Positions 53,825 through 64,000 of a stretch of DNA of 64,000 bases are shown piece by piece. The stretch is from Isoetes taiwanensis (taxonomy: Eukaryota > Streptophyta > Lycopodiopsida > Isoetales > Isoetaceae), in the NCBI GenBank assembly GCA_021234155.1, contig JAJEKV010000040.1, forward strand, positions 12,109,072 through 12,173,071, read 5' to 3'. The notes beneath the pieces were generated by a model. The model was not told where the DNA came from. It did not search any database and saw only the letters and a list, made by a program, of their open reading frames with translations. The position numbers and the translations under genes are program-made. Each line of letters begins with the position of its first letter. Within the stretch, counting starts at the first letter, position 1.

Positions 53825-54075
53825 ACTCTGCAGCCTTTTCCAAGTGCTTCTCCATTTTTGCGTGGCTTGTTGGCAGCATGGGAGGCAGTCAGACATCTTT
53901 TCTGGCCATGCCCCTCTATCCACACCCTCTTGGAGACTCCATGGTGGTGGGCACCACTGCCTCCAGACCCCTCAGCACCTCCACTGGCAGCCTCAGTTCA
54001 TCCCCTTACACAGAGACGATGGGTTCTTGCAGGTGTTGTCTCTATTCAAGCATGGTATGAGGAGGGTAAGCCCTC

Positions 54076-54690
54076 TTGTCTTGGCCTGAATTTCAGGCAA
54101 AGTTCCTGCTCTCTCGTTGGGATGTATCTCTATGGGAGAAGGTCGCAGAAAATTTGCCTCTTATGGTGCAAGTCGGTGTTGCTGAAAGGGTGCCATGGGA
54201 CTGCCATGAAAATATTCACAAAGGCAAGCAATTTGTCAGATCAGTATATCGCCTTCTTTTAGCACCACAACCCCTCCAATTGCCAGATGGGTGGCACCTA
54301 CATGTTCCACAGCCCACTTTGTGTCGTACATGGCGATGGCTTTGGGATAGGTTGCTCCACCCTAAAGTCTCTGTACTGTGGTGGCAGGTTATCCACAGGT
54401 GCCTGCGGGTTAAAGCCGTTCGACATCGCTATGATCCTCGCATATCTGCAGTATGCCCGCTCTGTCTTTCGGACGTTGAGACTCTTGAGCATTGTCCCTT
54501 TGATTGTCCTGAGGTTCAACCAGCGTGGTCCTGGCTACAAGGTTTGTTTAACAGTACACTGGACTGCCGATGCATCCTTTTGGCGTCCTATCCCAACGCA
54601 TGGCCTCCAGCTAAACAGAGGGCATTTCATCTTGGTTCCGGTTGGCTCCTATGGTCAATATGGGAACGTCGCAGACACCACATCTTTTAG
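54076..54690 (+). pseudogene. LINE-3 zf-RVT domain
   Basis: The frame has WRWLWDRLLHPKVSVLWWQV, then the Cys/His cluster CPLCLSDVETLEHCPFDCP and WSWLQGLF. This matches the zinc-binding reverse-transcriptase domain at the end of plant L1 ORF2 and related gene fragments. Confidence 0.88.
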
Positions 54691-54979
54691 GGCATTTATT
54701 CATCTGCACACAGTGTTATTACGGTGGCCCAAAAAAAGATATTGACAGCCTACGAGTGTTCCTCCCTTGACTCAGAACTGGTGGAACGCATCTGGATTCA
54801 GTATCTTCGAATTGATTCTTATCATTAGTCTCCTATTCTGGAGTAAGTACATTGTGCTTCAGGCTCGTGCTTCTATGGCATCTTTGTGTGCTTACACAGT
54901 TAGATGAGACATGTAAATTTTGTACTTTTTCTCTGATTAATAAACTTTTTGGCTTTCGTCCTTCAAAAAAAAAAAAAGA

Positions 54980-57479
54980 TTAACATTTTCGACCATTTGA
55001 TCATAGATATGGCAAGGATTCCATAACGATTGTGGCGTGGCTTAGTTTGAGGCAAATAAGCTGGTAGTTAGTGTAAAATCCTACTACTATACCGTGTTTT
55101 AGGCACTATGCTTGGCCGGATCCAAGGCCAGAAATGGCCTGAACCAAATAGGTTGAGCAGGCCTCTGCTGGGCCGGATTGAACAGCATCTAGCAACCCCA
55201 GGCCGCTGCTGTTTGCAGTGCTCATGCTTCACTTGTTTCAGTCTTCAAGTACCCACTCAATAAAATGGTTGCGTACATTTAGACCACTAATAAAAACAAA
55301 TCTATAGTCTAAAAGGATCTAACATCCAATGCACATTGTATGTTGGGAGGTAGAGTGTGAGTATGATTCCACCCATAAACTATACTGCAAATTGGAGGAA
55401 CATTAGCTTCAATTGCATACAATATTAGTGCAAATGCTAAAATTGAGCTAGGTTTTAAGGCTTAGATTTTTCATTTCACTAATCTAATTATATCATTTAC
55501 TGAATATTACCAAGATGCATGATCTAGTTGACTAAAAAAACATGAGATCCCACCATAGAGTCACAAACTCAAGTGGAATAAACCATGTTCCATAAATAAT
55601 TAAATGTCAGAAGTCAACATCGTCCACCAACCATTGCAGGTCAAGTTTAACAAATCAACTTCAGATAGACAGACTTATCAACTGGTAAGCCTATTGATGA
55701 GCATAGAATCTGTCATGCAGTTAGCGCTTTTCTGAATCGTGAATATAACTTCCTTTATCTATACATATTAATAAGGGCATGCAAGTAGAGCTTCTTGAAA
55801 CTGGACACCCAATGGGCGCACTCAGCTCCCACATATTCATTAAACAAATGCTAAGGCAATAACCCGATATATATTCCATCTGGCATTAACATGGACAGTG
55901 GCACATCTGTAAAATATCATTTTGTCTATTTCTTTGACATTAACATGGACAGTGGGAGATCAGTATAACAACAATTTTCACTCTACTTCATACATCTCCA
56001 AATTGCTGAATTATTTCTAGCAATGGCTTTTGCTGAAATCATTTCGAAGCACGCTTAAAGTAGACACTTCAAGTCGTAATGAAGAAAAGACATACTTGAA
56101 AGCCACCAAATACTTTTACTGCACTAAAATTCATCCTTATAGACCAATTGAAATAAACTCTTATCATTAAAACCAAGGTACTCACGATATAAAATCTGAC
56201 ATGCAAGTAGAGCTGTGAACAATGTTAAAGAATATCATTAAGTAAGATGCAAAGTCGCAGATTGTAGAAAATCAATTTGCACAAGTTATGTAGTTGCAGA
56301 GGTGGTTATGGCTTTCACTCTGCAGGCAATTAAGGTTTCATGAATTGAAACTTGTATTTCACTCCATCATAATAATTATAATATACAAACAAATAATTGT
56401 AACCACATTTCAAGACCTAATACGACAATTTACTATTTTAGAATTCAACAACTGTGAAGCTCATATTCAGGTTTTAAAATATATACATTCTATATTTCGC
56501 CATTGATCTAATAAGGTGCTGCTATTTCTTACAAGCTTATTTTTGCACTGCAAAACCATGCAATATCCTCTTTCCACTGAGCGCAGGCATGTGGTACTTC
56601 TCAGACGGATACTGCACATATGATTGCACACACGATTGCAGTTTTCAATGTTCCCTGCAATTGTAAGAAGAAGATGTTGACGGATTTGTAATATTCATAG
56701 ATTCTATAATTCACATTCTTTGGAAGAGGATCATGTCAACATGTACCCTTGTTGAAGTAATGCTAACACTTGTACATATTTGAACTTAAGCATCTAGAAT
56801 AGTTGCATGGGAAGCATATGCAGAATGATCTTGGCATGGCATTATTCAGCAAGTCAATAAAATATCTGACAAGAAGAGACACATAAAGCATTATAGTTTG
56901 TCTGCCATATTTCAAAAGCCTAGAGCTTCCATGTGTATCTCTTCTCATCCATAGCCAGACCAGTCCTCTTTATTTTTTCGTGTTCATATCATACTGTTGA
57001 TTCACACTACTACTATTTAAGCCATGGTGAGGTTCTTTCAATAACCACTTTAATTTTGCACTGAAACATTTTTGCTCCTCTATTAACAATGATTCATGTT
57101 AAAGGAGGATCATCTTGTGCTCTAGAAAAGGATTTTATGCTTGCTGATCCAAAATAGTTCGGGTTGATTAGTGAGTCTAGCTGAATCACAGAGCAAAATG
57201 CACATACATCTAGCAAAAACAAGATTTGTTTAATGGGGCTAAACCAAATATGTTGATGGCTGATAAATGGTCATATCTACTACTGTATACCAGTTCCTGA
57301 CAAGATTAGCAATCACAATACTAGCACAAGATGACAAAGCACTTTTATATGCTAATAAAGCCAACATGAGTAGGCTATTGTATAGATATGAAACCTGTAC
57401 AACAGCCTGTTCTATATGGCCTCTTTGGGCTTCACTCTGGAGCAATATATGAAAGGTGGCCATTGCGGCCAAGAAGTAA

Positions 57480-57511
<32 letters not shown>

Positions 57512-59249
57512 TAACAGTGTGTGTATTATGACATAACATGACATAATACAATAGAACAGAACATAACAAAGCTAGACAATCACAGCAAAGTTATGTAACC
57601 CACAACATTTCATGGCACTCTAGTGAAAAATGGAATTAAAGTAAACTCACAACTGGTTTTAGAGATCACACATTTCCATCTAGATTGCACATAAACAACC
57701 TAGAATATAGGAAAACCATCACAAATCCCAATCCAACTATGAAAATAGATTTAGATTTAATGGAAAGAGACATATATGATGATATGAAATGATAACAGAT
57801 GGAAATAGTCAATTTGAAACTGTTGAAACATTCAGCAAGCTGAAAGAATGAATGAGTAGAACCGTTGTACGCAAATCCAAAACCTAAGTTCAAGGATTGA
57901 TGCTGGTACCTGCAGACCATCCAAGAGCTTAAGTTAGTAACAGAATAGTAACTAGACTTGGGAACTGCAGGCGTCAACACATCAATCCACTTGTTATCGA
58001 TGTCCAAACTTAGCAGATGGATAACTACACACAAGTTTATGACATCACAAGAACATGAACAATTCATTCCCAACTAAAAGCAAACTTTTAGTTATACTGC
58101 CGGGAGCGGAATATCATACACATGCTAATACAGAAATCTTGACAACGATTTGAAAAACTTGAAAAGAATTCCAAATCAACATACTCCTACTGGATTAAAG
58201 AACAGGATTCCACTATGATGCCTCTGTATAGTATCCTTCTCATTTACAATTGAATGCAAAATTGAGACTCATCAGAAGGACTAACGAGTCTTGAGAATAA
58301 TCTGAAGGACTAAAGAGTCCGTTCTTATAGCCCAAGCCAGAAATTTACAAGGTATTTACAGCATGTTTAATGCAAGACTGAGAATTTTCTGAAAGACTAG
58401 AGAGCCAACTCAATAAGCCCAAGACAGAAAATTTACCTGGCCATTAAAGCAAACTCACAGTTGAAAGCAAGATAGAGAATAAACTGAGGGACTAAAGAGC
58501 TAGCTCTATTAGCCCAAGACCGAAGTTTACAGCAACAATTCCCATCAAGATAACAGCCCACCGGAAGAGAACGAAGAGGAAACGACATTGGCAATAAAAC
58601 CGAAGCCAAAACCAGAGGGAAAAAAATTCTGACAGAGGAAAGACAGATTCGGCACTGACGAAATGCTAGAGGCAGTACCGGCCCAGGACAAAAAGGTAGC
58701 ACGAAAACAACAATGAACCAACAAAAGGCAACCAAAAAATAATAAAACGAACCCGCTAAAGGGGACGGCCATCCATAAAAAAAGAAAAAACAAAAGAAAA
58801 CAACACACCTGAAGGTGCAGGCCGTACAAGCAGCAGCAGAGGAGCGCCCAGTAGGACCGACAAGCAGAGAAAGGGACCAAGAAAAGGGGGGGCCAGAGGA
58901 GAAAAAGGAAAAATCACAAATAAATTTAAAATTAATTAACAAACAAAAAAATGAAATAACAAGGAAGGAACAAAAACCATGAACACGAAAAAATACATAA
59001 AAAACCTCGGAGGCTGGAGCAACAAGATGGGCCGATAAAAACAGTTCACATAGGTAAATTGCCCAGATGAACCATGTACTCAGAGCACACATACTGCATC
59101 TCAAAGTTGCCCTACCACAATTACACAGGGCAGCATACAGAGCACGCAAGATTATTATCCCAAAGTCTAAAATAAATGTAAATGACACTGTAGAAACCAC
59201 ATCACCTGTGTCATAAGACAGGACCCAAAATCGTGCAAGGGTATGAATA

Positions 59250-59250
<1 letters not shown>
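54980..59250. other. Long non-coding stretch
   Basis: AT-rich with no recognised gene. A piece on the minus strand at about 57930-58020 (DIDNKWIDVLTPAVPKSSYY) ends at a good donor (CTGCAGGTACC) and could be an exon. The 255-codon minus frame at 58433-59200 is low complexity and is not accepted. Confidence 0.4.
57485..57511. repeat. (TG)n microsatellite, short
   Basis: About 13 TG units. Confidence 0.95.

Positions 59251-59251
<1 letters not shown>

Positions 59252-59301
<50 letters not shown>
59252..59301. repeat. (TG)n microsatellite
   Basis: 25 TG units, about 140 bp past the end of the Penelope-like ORF (its 3' side). Confidence 0.97.
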
Positions 59302-59302
<1 letters not shown>

Positions 59303-59439
59303 CCCACCTCCACCTCACAAAGAATACACCTGAGACCCAAAATGTATCTGAGAGCATACCGAGCACCACTCCCTACATGGGTTTGTGTGTGTGCACCGCT
59401 CCCACAATAGAATAATCAAGAAGTATAGGCTACACTTGA

Positions 59440-60183
59440 TTAACTTGAAAAAACTGTAAAAACTAGTTGCATGTGATAAGCCAAAGAGATAGACTCCATA
59501 CCTGAATGCTTATGATATAAGAGATGATCAATTAACGTGGACGGGTCACACTTAGCTTCAGGAAAGTTGTTTGCTTTCAGCATGTTAGTAACAATGCGTA
59601 ACAACTTATCCTTTTTGAATCCATTGCTATGGAATGCTTCGATAGTGATCAAAATTTCTTGAACACATGACTCAATATCATTGCAGTAGTATAATAGAGG
59701 AGAAACTTGAGATATAACCACCTTATATGCTGCATTATTTGGTCTGTTAGATGCCAGCCAAATATATTGCGCATACTTGAAGGGAAGAGATCTTCTCTTA
59801 TCAAATTTGGAGAGTAAGAATCCACCATTGGCCTGGTCCGTAATCTGTATATCCAAGCTAAGAAAATGAGCATTAGTACAATGCGATGCTTCATCACATC
59901 GAAGCACATCCTCCATTTCAGGTTTGATCTCAAGAAGATCTAAGGGATAAATAGTAAATGGATCCGAGGGATCCACACAAGTCCCCGGCTGTAAGAACTT
60001 GAACATGTAAGCGTTGTTCAAAGAGCACAGATCATCAATAAATCTATATGTGTTGGCAAATAAAGAAAGAAGATCTGGTCTCCCCAAGCGAGATAATTTC
60101 GCTATAAACTGGAACTCATAGAAGGCTAAATACAAGTTGCACCAAATCGGTGAACAAGAAAAGCCCATGGGGATGCCTTTCAC
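59440..60183 (-). pseudogene. Penelope-like RT, catalytic half
   Basis: The frame reads KGIPMGFSCSPIWCNLYLAF, YEFQFIAKL, then the catalytic YRFIDDLCSLNN. Downstream are LSLDIQITD and LSKFDKRRSLPFKY (thumb region) and a segment rich in Asn/Lys (GFKKDKLLRIV). Gly-x-Pro-Met-Gly and Tyr-Arg-Phe-x-Asp-Asp are typical of Penelope RTs, which copy RNA by target priming. Confidence 0.8.
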
Positions 60184-61147
60184 CTTGAATTTTCTCCGGC
60201 AGGTTTAAAGCAACCTCCATAGTGGAGTCTACCACCCAAAAGCTTCTAGTTTTGACATTTAAGAATCTGAGAACAGACTGATCAAGTGTATTGCACTTCT
60301 CTCGCAATAAAGGAACAATAGCTTGCAAGGCTTTAGTAATAAGCACTGCAATTTGCGAGAACACACAACCAGCAGCATTGGTCAGCCACCTCATGGAATT
60401 TTTGTGCGCCTTAAAGATAGCCATTAAATAAGGCAATTTAGGGTTTTCAATATGGGTAGCAGGGATAAGTGCACTTATATTGCAAGAAAGCTCAGTTACA
60501 CAATCCATTACTGATTTCCAGTTCAAATTAGAGTCCAAACATGGCACGAAGTCACTGCTGGATAATCTCTGAAGGGCTAACAGTCTCAGGTACCGTTTAC
60601 AAATGAAGGAAGGTGTCATGGCAGACTTATCAATGCCGGCAACATACAAGTGGGATTTCAACCAGTGCAATTCATCCATGGCAGAACTGCAATCCAATAA
60701 ATTAGAAGCTTTTGTAATCTTCTTTTTCAGTTTGGCTTTAATGGTAGATTTCAATAGTCTCCCAATGCGGTACAATTGCTCAGAATTAAGCACCAAGGAT
60801 TGTGAGGAAAGAATACTATATAATAAATTCCACCCATCAGTAATTGCCGAAATGATCTCATGAACATCCGGTTTTGACAGAGGAATATGATTCAACCCTT
60901 TCCCCGTTTCCTGCTTCAATAATTTGTGATGGATAATATCCAGATCTAGTGTCAAAACATGACAACCAAATTGACCACAGTCTCGAATGAATGGAAAGAA
61001 ACGTTTCAAAGAAGTGCAATAGCATGGCGAAATTTCAGAACATGAAAACTTACAGAAAGTATCCGATGGTGAATACCATAAGGCAGACATGCTCTCCTTG
61101 TAACGCCATCCAAATACTACTTGGGACATCACATCACTGAAATCCAT
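60116..61147 (-). pseudogene. Penelope-like RT, N-terminal half
   Basis: An ATG frame of 343 codons. Cys-rich CSEISPCYCTSLKRFFPFIR, then GCHVLTLDLDIIHHKLLKQE with KGLNHIPLSKP, a pattern found upstream of the RT fingers in several Penelope groups. The fingers have PYLMAIFKAHKNSMRWLTNA. The frame runs into the catalytic half with a shift near 60190. A short frame at 61129-61323 (YANRAMEHINVRGLFEYVL) is likely the preceding N-terminus. Confidence 0.75.
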
Positions 61148-61329
61148 GACAGAACATATTCAAACAAACCACGTACATTTATGTGTTCCATGGCACGGTT
61201 AGCATATAAAATGTGGACGTAGAAAGATCTTTCCCTGTCAGACTTAACCATGATCTTTCTGCCATGTTTGATTACGACCTTTTTTTGGCATGTGGTATCC
61301 CAGTCATCCATTATCTCCTCCATGTACCT

Positions 61330-61862
61330 ATCAAAAGGAGCATACGTACTGCAAATCGAATATCAAAAGACTGGACAAAGTCCAAAAATTTGTGATGTAA
61401 TAAAAGAATTTGAAGCATTTATATACGATGGACCACAAACAGCAACATGTCCACACCACCAAAGTGAACCAGCATATAAAGGTAATGAGACATAACAACA
61501 ACGACATGCATAGAATAGTTAAAACACTTTATACGGAACTGAGAATAGTGGATGAAAGACATGTCACTACACATAAAAATTAGATAAGCTATAACCAAGA
61601 ACAGACTTAAGAAAGAAGCTTAAGAATGTACGGAAATGGAGCTTAGATAGTTTACGACATATCCAGTAGAATCCAAACATATTAAAATCCAGTAAACAAG
61701 TTACGAACATAAAATAAAAACTGAAAGTATGATGAACCAAACAGAAGTTTATCCATAGCATGCTGTTCATGTGATGATCAGTCTCTACTCATTCCAAATG
61801 TCGGAACAGGTGTGCATAGCGCTAAGATCACTGTTTCAAATTGGAGAAAAGCCTCTTTGGAG
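61330..61862. other. Non-coding, nothing recognised
   Basis: AT-rich flank on the 5' side of the Penelope-like element. No gene. Confidence 0.4.
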
Positions 61863-62096
61863 TCACCATAAAAGGCGAAGAGGATGAAGCAGTAGCTCCA
61901 CTTGAAGTTCCAGGGTAGGTGGAGTCCTTGCATCATGGAAAGCCGAACCACTATTTTGATGAGGAGTACCCCGACCACGACCAAATGGAGAATTATGGAA
62001 GCCACCACGTGAGTGACCCCGACCACGTCCCCTATAATTGCGCTTGTTGGATCTTTGCACTGTCAGTGTATTATCACCGCTATCTTGTGAGTGCAT
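61863..62096 (-). other. RG-rich open frame, possible gag or RNA-binding fragment
   Basis: 77 codons including NYRGRGRGHSRGGFHNSPFG and RGRGTPHQNSG. Arg-Gly-rich boxes of this kind occur in Copia gag C-termini and in RNA-binding proteins. No domain beyond the RG box can be named. The reading frame continues upstream only into the TG microsatellite. Confidence 0.4.
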
Positions 62097-62150
62097 TCAA
62101 GTTCAACCGACGCCGAGGAGGCTGCTTTTTTGACATGTTTTGTGTGTGTG

Positions 62151-64000
<1,850 letters not shown>

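Larger units (their letters stand above)
50800..54979 (+). mobile_element. L1-like LINE with poly(A) tail, coding capacity lost
   Basis: Order: the end of an ORF1-like frame (Pro/Ser-rich, ends 51094), apurinic endonuclease (51085 to about 51750), RT (about 52400-53300), the post-RT region, a zf-RVT domain (about 54260-54600), a 3' UTR and a poly(A) run at 54966-54978. Many frameshifts. The order EN, RT, zf-RVT with poly(A) is that of plant L1 elements. No target duplication could be identified. Confidence 0.9.
59440..61323 (-). mobile_element. Penelope-like element, reverse transcriptase without visible endonuclease
   Basis: Two minus-strand frames form one RT interrupted by a frameshift near 60190. 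No GIY-YIG endonuclease is visible after the RT: the frame ends about 70 residues past the last conserved block and nothing follows. The domain architecture fits endonuclease-lacking Penelope-like elements such as the Athena and Coprina types, or a 3'-truncated copy. No terminal repeats were found, so the borders are those of the coding region only. Confidence 0.7.

Noticed and set aside
58433-59200. 255-codon hydrophobic, Cys/Phe-rich minus-strand frame
   Set aside because: It is the complement of a purine-rich A/G stretch; composition explains the Phe, Ser, Leu and Cys content. No domain, splice or homology signal.

Overview
The window looks like nuclear DNA from a land plant, most likely a seed-free vascular plant (fern-like). 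Spliced genes with GT-AG introns lie scattered in a sea of LTR retrotransposons, LINEs, a Penelope-like element and microsatellites. The host genes are plant-typical: a NIPA-type magnesium transporter, an organelle-targeted PLS-class PPR protein and an HVA22 protein. The fern assignment is inference from the style of the PPR protein and the repeat load; no marker gene settles it.

Layout. 1-5390: a decayed Copia element on the minus strand, cut by the window start, followed by three back-to-back short tandem duplications. 6.6-8.8 kb: a 5'-truncated LINE (+). 9.88-12.28 kb: a complete nine-exon NIPA gene (-). 13.7-18.8 kb: low-complexity DNA, duplicated non-coding segments, a broken KIN17 fragment and exon-like pieces of an unrecognised gene. 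18842-31972: a 13.1-kb Ty3/Gypsy chromovirus (-) with both LTRs, a 5-bp target duplication, an iMet primer site and a polypurine tract. 32-41 kb: mostly non-coding, with some exon-like pieces. 41.5-44.6 kb: a second decayed Copia (-) carrying a LINE 3' fragment (+). 45.76-47.67 kb: the PPR gene (+). 48.29-49.02 kb: the HVA22 gene (+). 50.8-54.98 kb: an L1-like LINE with poly(A) tail (+). 59.4-61.3 kb: a Penelope-like reverse transcriptase (-). The rest is AT-rich DNA with three (TG)n tracts.

The main discovery is inside the chromovirus. Between its primer binding site and gag lie three extra open reading frames covering about 3.5 kb. The first (409 aa from its ATG) ends in a nearly canonical histone H3 core of 99 residues, fused to an acidic and charged N-terminal domain of about 310 residues. 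The second (467 aa) has a C-terminal region resembling histone H2A. The third (162 aa) has a C-terminal region resembling histone H2B, including an H2B-like alpha-C helix pattern. The same element has a chromodomain at the end of its integrase. The H3 assignment is secure from the sequence; the H2A and H2B assignments are by-eye alignments that need profile or structure searches. No H4-like segment was found. These three frames are open, whereas gag and pol of the same copy carry several frameshifts.
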